This document shows positions 16,898 to 25,150 of a DNA stretch of 64,000 bases, piece by piece. Position 1 is the stretch's first letter. Each line of letters starts with the position of its first letter. The notes beneath the pieces are model-generated. The model saw only the letters and a list, made by a program, of their open reading frames with translations, was not told the origin of the DNA and did not search any database. This stretch comes from Actinomycetales bacterium (GTDB lineage Bacteria; Actinomycetota; Actinomycetes; Actinomycetales; Microbacteriaceae), in contig JAFKEN010000006.1 in assembly GCA_017308515.1 (NCBI GenBank), positions 664,479 to 728,478 of the forward strand, given 5' to 3'. A program made the translations under genes and the position numbers.

Positions 16898-18096
16898 TCC
16901 GGACGGGCGCACCGGCACTCCGGGTGCTCGTGGTCTCGTTCACGCGCAGCCAGCAGGAGCCTCGGGTGCTCAAGCAGGTCGCGGAGTTCGTCCGTCGCGG
17001 CTACGACGTGACGACCGCGGGCTACGGACCGCCCCCTCCGGGGGTGAGCGCTCACGTCGAACTCGAACCGCTGCCACGAGCGCGGGGGTTCGGGCGGATC
17101 CCGGGGATCTTCTCGGCGCTGCTGCTGGCGCGACTGCACGGGCTGTACAGCCGGCTCGAGCCGCGCAACGTCGCGGCGCTGGACCGCCTCTCGGGCGCGG
17201 ACTGGGACGTGGTCGTCGCCCACGATGCGCAGACCCTCTGGCTCGCCGAGCAGCTCGCGCCGCGTTTCGGTGTCCTGGCCGACATGCACGAGTACGCCCC
17301 TCGTCAGAGCCTCCCGTCGCCGCGCTGGACGATCCTGGACCAGCCGTACTTCCGCTGGCTGTGCCGTCGGTACGCCGCGCGTGCCGCGGCCGTCACGACC
17401 GTCAGCTCGGGCATCGTCGACGAGTACCGCCGGGAGTTCGGCATCGAGGCGACCCTGGTCGTGAACGCGACCCCGTATCACGAGCTCGCACCCGGCCCGG
17501 TCGGAAGTCCGATCCGGCTCGTCCACTCCGGGGGCGTCTCCCCGCAGCGTCGCCTCGACATCATGATCGACGGCGTGCGGCGCTCGACGGCCGACGTCAC
17601 TCTCGACCTCTACCTCGTGAGCGAGGAGACGCCCCTCATGGCGGAGCTCCGGCACCTCGCTGGGGACGAGCCGCGCATCCGCTTCCTCGATCCGGTGCCC
17701 TACGACCGTCTCGTGCCCACGCTCAACGGCTACGACCTGGGGCTGAGCATCTTCCCCCCGACGACGTTCAACCTCGCGTGGTGCCTGCCCAACAAGTTCT
17801 TCGACTTCATTCAGGCGCGGCTCGGGGTGGTCGTGGGCCCCTCGCCCGAGATGGAGCGATTCGTGAAGCAGTACGGCATCGGCCTGGTGCTGCCGGACTT
17901 CGACGCCGGGTCCCTCGCCGCGGCGCTCGACGATCTGACCGCTGATCGCGTCGCAGGGTGGAAGGCCGCCTCGAGCCGGCACGTGCGGAATCTCTCGGGC
18001 GAGGAACAGGGGCGGATCTGGGGCGACGTGCTCGCCACGATGATGGAGACGAGCCAGAGGCGAGGCCGCCCCGCTCCGGAGGGAGGCGACCGATGA
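16894..18096 (+). CDS. Glycosyltransferase, LPNKFFDF family (copy 4)
   Basis: A 400-residue GT-B enzyme starting at GTG 16894 within the hisF stop (GTGA). It repeats the landmarks of the gene at 13,162: QQEPRVLKQVAEFVRRGYDVTTAG, ADMHEYAPRQ, IRLVHSGGVSPQRRLD, then PTTFNLAW with LPNKFFDF and GPSPEMERF. It probably transfers the sugar made by the preceding amidotransferase trio or the next residue of the repeat unit. Its stop overlaps the ATG of the ABC flippase, so the segment from 14,350 to 19,868 looks like one operon. Confidence 0.82.
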   Translation: MIRTGAPALRVLVVSFTRSQQEPRVLKQVAEFVRRGYDVTTAGYGPPPPGVSAHVELEPLPRARGFGRIPGIFSALLLARLHGLYSRLEPRNVAALDRLSGADWDVVVAHDAQTLWLAEQLAPRFGVLADMHEYAPRQSLPSPRWTILDQPYFRWLCRRYAARAAAVTTVSSGIVDEYRREFGIEATLVVNATPYHELAPGPVGSPIRLVHSGGVSPQRRLDIMIDGVRRSTADVTLDLYLVSEETPLMAELRHLAGDEPRIRFLDPVPYDRLVPTLNGYDLGLSIFPPTTFNLAWCLPNKFFDFIQARLGVVVGPSPEMERFVKQYGIGLVLPDFDAGSLAAALDDLTADRVAGWKAASSRHVRNLSGEEQGRIWGDVLATMMETSQRRGRPAPEGGDR

Positions 18097-19868
18097 GGGA
18101 CGTGTTCGCGCTGTATCGCAGGGTGCTGCGGGCGTTCCCCGCCGGAGGCCGTCGCTTTCTGTCGACCTATTCGTGGCTTCTGGCGTCGCTGGCGATCTTC
18201 GACGCGCTCGCGCTCGGACTCCTCGCTCTCGTGCTCGGGCCGATCTCGACCGGCGCGACGGTCACCGTGCCCCTCATCGGCGACCTCGACACGGCCGGCG
18301 TGGTCGGCGCGATCGGGGTCATCTGCGCGGCGCTGATCGCGAAGAGCGCACTCTCGGTCGCCGTCACGTGGTGGGCGACGCGGCGCACTCCACGGTACGA
18401 GATCGCACTCGGCGACCGGGTGCTCCGCGGCTATCTCGCGGCGCCGTGGAAGGAGCGACTGCGCAAGAACTCGGTCGACATCATGCGTTACTCCGACAGC
18501 GGGGTCGATGCCACGGTGAACTCGTTCCTGCTACCGGGCGCGACCCTCCTCGCCGAGGTCGTCAGCCTCGTCGTCGTCATCGCCACGCTGGGGATCGTGC
18601 AGCCGGTGCTCGCATTCACCACCCTCGTCTATCTCCTTCTCCTGGGTGCGGTGCTCTTCTTCTGGATCGCGCGCCACGCCCGCAAAGCGGGTGAGGTCAA
18701 CGTCAACAACACCGCTCGAAGCGCCCGCCTGATCCTCGAGATCATCTCGTCGATGAAGGAGGTCACGCTGCGGAACAAGGAGTCCGAGGTCGCCGACGTC
18801 GTCGTGGCTTCCCGCACGGGGAGCGCGCGGGCTCGCGGGAACATCCAGTTCCTCGGGCAGGTGCCGCGCTACGCGTTGGAAGCGGGTCTGGTGGGCGGCT
18901 TCATCGTCGTAGGTGGGGTGGGGTTCCTGCTCGGCGGTGCCGAACAGGCGATCGCGGCCGTCGGGCTCTTCGCCCTTGCCGGCTTCCGGGTGGCGCCGTC
19001 GGTCATCCGGTTCCAGTCGGTGCTGTCTCAGATGATCGCCGCGTCCGAGTACCCGCGCCAGCTGCTCGTCGAGCTCGACGAGGTGGAGTCGCGGCCCCCG
19101 CGGATGCCGGCTGACGAGCGTGAGATCCCTTCGTCGCCGAGCCAGCTGGTATTCGACCGCGTGACATTCCGTTACACGCCGGACGCGGCGCCTGCCGTCA
19201 AGGAAGCCAGCTTCTCGATCCCCTTCGGCTCAACCGTCGCGTTCGTGGGGGCTTCGGGCTCGGGCAAGTCGACCTCGATCGATCTCCTCCTCAGCCTCCT
19301 CGAGCCCTCGTCGGGTGAGATCCGCGTCGACGATGTGCCGCTCGACTCGATCCGATCCGCGTGGCGTCGGCGGGTCGGCTACGTCCCTCAGGAGGTCGCG
19401 TTGTTCGACGCAACCATTGCGCAGAACGTGGCGCTGACCTGGGGCGACGATTTCGATCCTGCGCGTGTCCGCCGCGCTCTGGAGCGTGCGCAGCTGTGGG
19501 ACATCGTGGCCGACCGACCCGGCGGGATCGATTCCCGCGTGGGGGAGCGGGGCCTCGCCCTCTCGGGCGGTCAGCGTCAGCGTCTGGGCATCGCCCGCGC
19601 GCTCTACCCGGAGCCGCTCGTCCTGGTCATGGACGAGGCGACCAGTGCGCTCGACACGCAGACCGAGGCTCTGGTGACCGAGGCCATCGCGTCCATCGGA
19701 GAGGGCGTCACGAAGGTCGTCGTCGCGCATCGACTCGCGACGATCCAGCACTCCGACCGTGTCTTCTTCATGCGCGACGGCCGGATCGCCGGCCAGGGCA
19801 CCTTCGGCGAACTCGTCGAGCGCTTCCCCGATTTCGCCCGGCAGGCGGAGCTCGCGGGCCTCGCCTGA
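18093..19868 (+). CDS. ABC transporter, fused permease-ATPase (second glycan flippase)
   Basis: A 591-residue half-transporter starting at ATG 18093 in the stop of the preceding glycosyltransferase. About six hydrophobic segments fill residues 20-310. The ATPase has Walker A GASGSGKST (386-394, Lys392), signature ALSGGQRQRLG, Walker B LVMDEATSALD and AHRLAT. It is distantly related to the transporter at 593 but not a recent duplicate. As the last gene of the acetamidino-sugar operon it most likely flips the finished lipid-linked oligosaccharide. Two flippases in one locus suggest two separate glycans or repeat units. Confidence 0.85.
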   Translation: MRDVFALYRRVLRAFPAGGRRFLSTYSWLLASLAIFDALALGLLALVLGPISTGATVTVPLIGDLDTAGVVGAIGVICAALIAKSALSVAVTWWATRRTPRYEIALGDRVLRGYLAAPWKERLRKNSVDIMRYSDSGVDATVNSFLLPGATLLAEVVSLVVVIATLGIVQPVLAFTTLVYLLLLGAVLFFWIARHARKAGEVNVNNTARSARLILEIISSMKEVTLRNKESEVADVVVASRTGSARARGNIQFLGQVPRYALEAGLVGGFIVVGGVGFLLGGAEQAIAAVGLFALAGFRVAPSVIRFQSVLSQMIAASEYPRQLLVELDEVESRPPRMPADEREIPSSPSQLVFDRVTFRYTPDAAPAVKEASFSIPFGSTVAFVGASGSGKSTSIDLLLSLLEPSSGEIRVDDVPLDSIRSAWRRRVGYVPQEVALFDATIAQNVALTWGDDFDPARVRRALERAQLWDIVADRPGGIDSRVGERGLALSGGQRQRLGIARALYPEPLVLVMDEATSALDTQTEALVTEAIASIGEGVTKVVVAHRLATIQHSDRVFFMRDGRIAGQGTFGELVERFPDFARQAELAGLA

Positions 19869-19927
19869 TCCGCCCCCCGTCGGCGTGGCCCGCGTGGTGG
19901 GGGGCCGGTTTCGCGCGGCTTCCGGGT

Positions 19928-19933
19928 TATCCT
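19928..19933 (+). promoter_or_regulatory. Possible -10 box of the LGFP-repeat gene
   Basis: TATCCT, about 24 nt before ATG 19958. The leader contains GGGGGAGG at 19,943-19,950, a strong ribosome-binding site. No convincing -35 is seen. Confidence 0.35.
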
Positions 19934-19957
19934 GTGCGGGTTGGGGGAGGAGCGCGA

Positions 19958-22900
19958 ATGAGTCATCGTGCCCCGGGGGTGACGGAACACCGCGGCGTTC
20001 TCGCGCGCGCTCGGGCCGTCGTGGGTGCGCTCGTGCTCGTGCTCGCCGTCGCCGTGCCCGGGGCGATGGCGGACAGCGCGCACGCGGCGTCGCCGGTCTC
20101 CTCGGGAACGCAGGCGCTCGCGGCCGAGCCGGCCACCGACTTCCAGCCAGGGCTCGTCATCTCCGACTCGCTGTTCTACGACTCCAACGCGATGTCGGCC
20201 GGTGAGATCCAAGACTTCCTCGATGGTCAGATCGGAACCTGCGGCAACAGGAACTGCCTCAACATCGTCTCCATCGACTACCCGGGTCGCGCGCGCGACG
20301 TCTCCTCGTCGACGGGACAGCTGATCTGCGAGGCGATCCCCGCGGGAACCGTCCGGGTCTCGGAGCTGATCTACCGTGCCCAGGTCGCCTGCGGCATCTC
20401 GGCGAAGGTCATCCTGGTCACGCTCCAGAAGGAGCAGGGACTCGTCACCTCGCGCGCGCCGAGCGATGTCGCGCTCCGCTGGGCGATGGGCATGGCCTGC
20501 CCGGACACGGCGCCGTGCGACACGGCCTTCGCCGGCCTCGGCACCCAGATCGTCTCGGGCACGCGCCAGTTGAAGGTCTACAAGGCCGCTTCGTTCGCGC
20601 GGCAGCCGGGCCGGCACTGGATCGGCTACAACCCGAATTCGGCGTGTGGTGGCACCTACGTCGACATCGAGAACTACGCGACCGCGGCCCTCTACAACTA
20701 CACGCCCTACCAGCCCAACGCGGCCGCACTTGCGAACCCGTACGGGTTGGGGGACAGCTGCTCGTCCTACGGCACGCGCAACTTCTGGATCTACTTCACC
20801 GACTGGTTCGGCTCGACCACCGGGGGCGGCCGGGTGGCGATCGACGCGGCCTACGACGCCGCGGGTGGCGCCGCGGTGCTCGGTGCGGGGGTCGCCTACC
20901 TCGACTGCCCGATCCGCGCGAATCGCTGCTGGCCGCTCTACGAACGGGGTTCCATCTACTGGAGCCCGGGCACGGGCGCGGACATCGTGCTCGGCTCGAA
21001 GGACGCCGCCTACCGTGCGATCGGGGGTCCTGACAGCCCGCTCGGGTACCCGATCACCGGCGAGTACGAGTACGTCGAGAACGGCGGCGGCTCGGCTCAG
21101 GTCTTCCAGAAGGGCTCGTTGTTCGAGTCCGCATCCGGGATCTTCCCGACCTACGGCGCGGTGCGAACGGCCTACTTCGCGCAGCAGGGTGCATGGGGCT
21201 ATCTCGGCTGGCCGACGTCGGGCGTGCGTTGCGTCGGCGCGAACTGCTCGCAGATCTTCGAGCACGGCGCCATCGCCGTGATCGGCTCGTCGGTGACGTA
21301 CATCGACCAGCAGGAGCGCGACGTGTGGGTCGCCGCGGGCGGCATCACCGGCACTCTGGGCGCGGTCGTATCCGACGAGATCGCCTACACCGAGAACGGC
21401 GGTGGGACGACCCGCATCTTCAGCGGTGGATCGATCTTCACATCGCCCGACGGCACATTCGCCGTGACCGAGCCGATCAAGACGCCGTACTTCGATCAGC
21501 GTGGTGCCTGGGGAGGCCTCGGGTGGCCGAGTTCTGTGCGGACCTGTGTTCCGGGAGGATGCTGGCAGCGTTTCCAGAACGGCGCCATCGTCACCAACGG
21601 CCCGAGCTCCTATCAGTTCACCAAGAGCGAGTTCGACGCCTACCTGATCGCCGGCGGGCCCGGCGGTGTTCTCGGCCTCCCGACCAGCAGCTCCTTCACG
21701 TACACCGAGAACGGCGGCGGAACCGCCCGCATCTACGCCCAGGGAACCCTCTTCCGCTCCGCGGCGGGTTCGTTCGCGGTGACCGAGCCGATCCGATCGC
21801 TCTACTTCGCCCAGCGGGGTGCGTGGGGTCCCCTCGGGTGGCCGGTGGCCGCGATGTCGTGCCAGGACGGCACCTGCACGCAGCGATTCCAGGGCGGCAC
21901 GCTCAGCGCGGCGGCACCGGGAACGGTGGCGCCCCCCACGGAGTCGCCGGACGACGAGCAGGCCCAGATCCACTCCCAGCGCATCGCGTCGATCGCCATG
22001 CAGCAGAACCTGGGCGGCCCCACGTCGGGTCTGCTCGCCTACACCGAGAACGGGGGCGGGTATGCGCGCGTGTACGGCGGCACGACCGTCTTCTCCTCCG
22101 ACGCGGGCGCGTTCGCCGTCTCCGGGGGGGTGCGCTCCGCCTACTTCGCCCAGCGGGGGGCGTGGGGGGCGCTCGGATGGCCGACGGCCGGGCAGCGCTG
22201 CATGCAGGGAGGCTGTTACCAGGCGTTCCAGAACGGGACGATCTTCGCCGGCGACTCCAGCGCGGTGATCCTCTCGGGTGCGGAGCTCGACGCCTTTACC
22301 GACCTGGGGGGGCCCAGCGGTCCCCTCGGCTTCCCCGTCTCGGACCTGCTCACCTACTCGCAGAACGGCGGTGGGACCGCTCGGGTCTTCACGCGCGGGT
22401 CGATCTTCACTTCGGCGGCCGGCAGCTTCGCCGTCACCGAACCGGTCCGCGCCGCCTACTTCGCGCGGCAGGGGGCGTGGGGGTCGCTTGGCTGGCCGAC
22501 CTCGGCGCCGGTGGCGCGCGACGGGGCGAACGTGCAGTTCTTCCAGAACGGCGCGGTGGTCGTCAACCGGGCGGGAGTCTCCTACCTCGACGCCGCCGAG
22601 GTCCAGATCTGGCAGGACGCGGGCGGTCCGGACGGCACCCTCGGCGTTCCGACCAGCGGGCTGCTGACCTACACCCAGAATGGCGGCGGCACCGCCCGCG
22701 TCTACACCGGTGGATCGATCTTCGCCTCGAGCGCGGGGTCGTTCGCCGTGGTCGAGCCGATCCGCGCGGCGTACTTCGCCAAGCAGGGAGCGTGGGGCGA
22801 GCTCGGATGGCCGACGACGGCCGCTGTCGTCGACGGCGGCGTCACGACCCAGGGCTTCGAGCACGGGACGATCGCGGTGGCCGCGGGCGTGGCTCACTAC

Positions 22901-23203
22901 CTCACTCCCGCGGAAGCCGAGGTCTGGGCGGCGACGGGCGGGGCGACGGGTCCGCTCGGCGCTCCGGTGCAGGTCGACGGCTACGCCGAGAACGGCGGCG
23001 GGACAGCGCGGATCTTCGCGGGAGGAACGATCTTCACCTCGGCCTCCGGCACCTTCGCGGTCCTCCCGCCGGTGCGCGCCGTCTATTTCGCGGCGGGCGG
23101 CGCCACGGGCTCCTACGGCTGGCCGACCGCCGCCATGGCCTGCGACTCGGGAACCTGCACCCAGGAGTTCCAGGGCGGGACGGTGAGCGCCCCGGCGTCC
23201 TGA
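19958..23203 (+). CDS. Secreted LGFP-repeat protein with N-terminal lytic-transglycosylase-like domain
   Basis: I start at ATG 19958, which follows GGGGGAGG at 7 nt and begins a signal peptide (hydrophobic core 21-37, cleavage near AHA-AS at 43). The 1081-residue protein has an N-terminal domain (about 65-288) with eight cysteines, VILVTLQKEQGLVTS around Glu159 and YTPYQPNAAAL. This layout recurs in secreted actinobacterial proteins and looks muramidase-like, though activity is unproven. Residues 290-1081 are about seven LGFP-type units, each with an NGGG turn and AYFAxQGAWGxLGWPT. LGFP repeats are thought to bind the cell envelope. It sits directly after the glycan flippase. Confidence 0.85.
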   Translation: MSHRAPGVTEHRGVLARARAVVGALVLVLAVAVPGAMADSAHAASPVSSGTQALAAEPATDFQPGLVISDSLFYDSNAMSAGEIQDFLDGQIGTCGNRNCLNIVSIDYPGRARDVSSSTGQLICEAIPAGTVRVSELIYRAQVACGISAKVILVTLQKEQGLVTSRAPSDVALRWAMGMACPDTAPCDTAFAGLGTQIVSGTRQLKVYKAASFARQPGRHWIGYNPNSACGGTYVDIENYATAALYNYTPYQPNAAALANPYGLGDSCSSYGTRNFWIYFTDWFGSTTGGGRVAIDAAYDAAGGAAVLGAGVAYLDCPIRANRCWPLYERGSIYWSPGTGADIVLGSKDAAYRAIGGPDSPLGYPITGEYEYVENGGGSAQVFQKGSLFESASGIFPTYGAVRTAYFAQQGAWGYLGWPTSGVRCVGANCSQIFEHGAIAVIGSSVTYIDQQERDVWVAAGGITGTLGAVVSDEIAYTENGGGTTRIFSGGSIFTSPDGTFAVTEPIKTPYFDQRGAWGGLGWPSSVRTCVPGGCWQRFQNGAIVTNGPSSYQFTKSEFDAYLIAGGPGGVLGLPTSSSFTYTENGGGTARIYAQGTLFRSAAGSFAVTEPIRSLYFAQRGAWGPLGWPVAAMSCQDGTCTQRFQGGTLSAAAPGTVAPPTESPDDEQAQIHSQRIASIAMQQNLGGPTSGLLAYTENGGGYARVYGGTTVFSSDAGAFAVSGGVRSAYFAQRGAWGALGWPTAGQRCMQGGCYQAFQNGTIFAGDSSAVILSGAELDAFTDLGGPSGPLGFPVSDLLTYSQNGGGTARVFTRGSIFTSAAGSFAVTEPVRAAYFARQGAWGSLGWPTSAPVARDGANVQFFQNGAVVVNRAGVSYLDAAEVQIWQDAGGPDGTLGVPTSGLLTYTQNGGGTARVYTGGSIFASSAGSFAVVEPIRAAYFAKQGAWGELGWPTTAAVVDGGVTTQGFEHGTIAVAAGVAHYLTPAEAEVWAATGGATGPLGAPVQVDGYAENGGGTARIFAGGTIFTSASGTFAVLPPVRAVYFAAGGATGSYGWPTAAMACDSGTCTQEFQGGTVSAPAS
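20870..23190 (+). repeat. Array of about seven LGFP-type coding repeats
   Basis: In the translated protein the motif (E/Q)NGGG recurs seven times at intervals of roughly 105-150 residues. It is usually followed by FAVxEP(I/V)R and then QGAWGxLGWP. The copies differ clearly at DNA level, so the array is old. The fourth unit is preceded by a short Pro/Glu/Gln-rich spacer (PPTESPDDEQAQ). Confidence 0.75.
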
Positions 23204-23209
23204 CGCCGA

Positions 23210-24112
23210 TCAGCTGAGCCGGCTCCCGAGGGTCAGCACGGGCCCCGTGTGCTCCTCGAGGAGGACCCCGCCGTCGCCGCACGCCACGACCGCATGCGGC
23301 CCGAGCACGCGGATGACCTGGCCCGGCACGCCGAAGTAGTCGGCGCTGTTCTCGACGGCGGCGCGCCAGACCGTGACCGGTTTCGGGCCGAGTTCGCTCC
23401 ATGCGCCCGGGTAAGGGCGCGATTGGGCGCGGACGGCTCGAACGATGCTCTCCGCGGGTGCGCTCCAGTCGATCCGCCCGTCCGCCGGGATGCGGATCGA
23501 GGTGTACGACGGGCGCTCGTCGGGCTGCGCCTCGAAGCGATGCGTGCCGGCCAGCAGACCGGGAGCGACGCTCACCCACGAGTCGATCGCGGCGTCGTCG
23601 AGTCGTTCGAGGACATCGCCGACGTAGCCGTCACCGGCCGGCACCCACCCGGTCCCAGCGAGGGCGCCCTCGTCCATCTCCGACCCGAGGCGGAAGATCG
23701 AGAATCCGATGCGCTCCTCGCCGCGCAGCAACTGCCACACGACCGGCGCGGAGCCGCGGTAGTGCGGCAGAGGGGAGTAGTGGGCTCCGACGAAGCCCCT
23801 CGGCGCCACCGCGAGGACGTCGTCGGGAATCAGCCGATACCACCCCGCGACGAAGACGACCGTCGGTTCCGCCGCCTCCAGTGCGGTATGCGCCTCGGCG
23901 CCGCGCCGGGCCACGGTGAAGTCGGCGCCGATCGCCGAGCTCAGCTCGGCCAGTTCCGGGAGTCGCGAGCGCGTGTCCGCCGCGTCGTCCCAGGTGATCA
24001 CCGCGACGGGTGGCAGGCCGGCGTCGACGAGGCGGGCGATGAGCTTCTCGGCGAGTGCCTTGGTCCCGAGGATCACGAGCCGGTTGGAGCGGTCGCCGGG
24101 CGCTTGAGCCAT
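23210..24112 (-). CDS. Formyltransferase (sugar N-formyltransferase-like), copy 1
   Basis: A 300-residue protein of the methionyl-tRNA formyltransferase superfamily. The active-site loop reads GAHYSPLPHYRGSAPVVW: His111 is present, but the position normally held by the catalytic Asn (N-x-H) is Gly109. Asp147 in MDEGAL is kept. The C-terminal part has DGRIDWSAPAESIVRAVRAQ, as in sugar formyltransferases and Fmt. Because it lies beside a 4-amino-sugar pathway, formylation of an amino sugar with N10-formyl-tetrahydrofolate is more likely than tRNA modification. It ends 6 bp from the converging LGFP gene. Confidence 0.75.
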   Translation of the reverse strand: MAQAPGDRSNRLVILGTKALAEKLIARLVDAGLPPVAVITWDDAADTRSRLPELAELSSAIGADFTVARRGAEAHTALEAAEPTVVFVAGWYRLIPDDVLAVAPRGFVGAHYSPLPHYRGSAPVVWQLLRGEERIGFSIFRLGSEMDEGALAGTGWVPAGDGYVGDVLERLDDAAIDSWVSVAPGLLAGTHRFEAQPDERPSYTSIRIPADGRIDWSAPAESIVRAVRAQSRPYPGAWSELGPKPVTVWRAAVENSADYFGVPGQVIRVLGPHAVVACGDGGVLLEEHTGPVLTLGSRLS

Positions 24113-24118
24113 GTTGCG

Positions 24119-24124
24119 AGGCTA
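24119..24124 (-). promoter_or_regulatory. -10 box of formyltransferase copy 1 (leaderless type)
   Basis: Minus-strand TAGCCT, 6 nt before ATG 24112. It shares bases 24,123-24,124 with a plus-strand TATACT box. Confidence 0.5.
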
Positions 24125-24128
24125 TACT
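24123..24128 (+). promoter_or_regulatory. -10 box of the epimerase/dehydratase operon
   Basis: TATACT, close to the ideal TATAAT, about 56 nt before the TTG start at 24185. It overlaps the opposing TAGCCT box by two bases, so the two divergent promoters probably compete. Confidence 0.45.
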
Positions 24129-24184
24129 GAGGCGGTCCTCGGCCCGATTTTCTGGCGCCGGCGGGCGTGAGGAGACCGAGTCCG

Positions 24185-25150
24185 TTGTCATTGCGCGATC
24201 GTGCCGTCCTTGTCACCGGGGGAGCCGGTTTTATCGGCAGCCACCTGATCGATCGGCTGATCCTGGAGCAGCCGAGCAGGCTGGTCGTGGTCGACAACTA
24301 CTTCCTCGGCAGCGACGCCAACCTCGTCGCGGCGCGCGCGGCGTATCCGAACGTCGAGGTGCTCCGCCTCGACGCGTCGAATCTCGCGGCCATGCAGGAC
24401 GTCGTGACCGCGCATGGAATCGAGACGGTGTTCGACCTCGCCGTCGTCCCTCTCCCGACGTCGCTCACCTATCCGAACTGGACGGTGATGACGAACATCG
24501 GCATCACGGCGACCTTCTGCGAGATCGCGCGCCGTGGCCTGATCGAGCGGCTCGTGCACATGTCGAGCTCGGAGGCCTACGGTTCGGGGCGTTACGTGCC
24601 GATGGACGAGGGGCACCCGGATGACGCGATCACGCCCTACGCGGCGGCTAAGGCCGCCGAGGACCACATCATCCGGTCGTACATCCAGACCTTCGGGATC
24701 GATGCGACCGTCGTCCGCCCATTCAACAACTACGGTCCCCGCCAGAACCCGGGGACCTACGCGGGGATCATCCCGATCGTGATCCAGCGCGCCACGAGGG
24801 GCCTTCCGATCGAGATCCACGGCGACGGGGAGCAGACGCGCGATTTCACCTTCGTCCGCGACACGGCCGACCTCACCGTCGCGATCCACGAGACGCCCGA
24901 GGCGCGAGGCCTCGAGATCAACGTCGCGACCGGGGTCGGCACCTCGATCAACACGCTGGTGTCGCGCATCCTCGAGATCATGGGGATCCCGGACCACCCG
25001 GTGCTGCACACGCCCGAGCGGCCGGGGGATGTCCGCCGCCATGTCGCGGACGCGAGCCGCCTCGTATCGCTCGTCGGCCGCCAGCCGTCGGTGCTGAGCG
25101 ACGAGGCCCTCTTCGAGACCGTCGAGTGGTATCGGAGCTTCCTCGGATGA
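24185..25150 (+). CDS. NAD-dependent nucleotide-sugar dehydratase/epimerase (extended SDR)
   Basis: I start at TTG 24185, with GAGGAG 10 nt upstream; GTG 24167 is possible but has no ribosome-binding site. The 321-residue enzyme has TGGAGFIGSH (11-20), SSSEAYG (127-133), the YxxxK pair Tyr152/Lys156, and RPFNNYGPRQ. The SSE-YG plus PMDEGHP pattern resembles LegB-type 4,6-dehydratases more than plain GalE, but epimerase activity cannot be excluded. Its stop overlaps the start of a DegT aminotransferase. A 4-keto-6-deoxy sugar passed on for amination fits this pairing. It probably heads an operon that runs to 30,717. Confidence 0.78.
   Translation: MSLRDRAVLVTGGAGFIGSHLIDRLILEQPSRLVVVDNYFLGSDANLVAARAAYPNVEVLRLDASNLAAMQDVVTAHGIETVFDLAVVPLPTSLTYPNWTVMTNIGITATFCEIARRGLIERLVHMSSSEAYGSGRYVPMDEGHPDDAITPYAAAKAAEDHIIRSYIQTFGIDATVVRPFNNYGPRQNPGTYAGIIPIVIQRATRGLPIEIHGDGEQTRDFTFVRDTADLTVAIHETPEARGLEINVATGVGTSINTLVSRILEIMGIPDHPVLHTPERPGDVRRHVADASRLVSLVGRQPSVLSDEALFETVEWYRSFLG

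Noticed and set aside
19604-22897. A minus-strand open frame of 1,097 codons opposite the LGFP gene
   Set aside because: It is Arg/Asp/Gly-rich nonsense with no domain, caused by high GC content; the plus-strand frame has a signal peptide and repeats.
20870-23190. The repeated DNA as a CRISPR array or mobile repeat
   Set aside because: The repeats are about 330-450 bp apart, diverged and in frame, encoding LGFP units; there are no cas genes.
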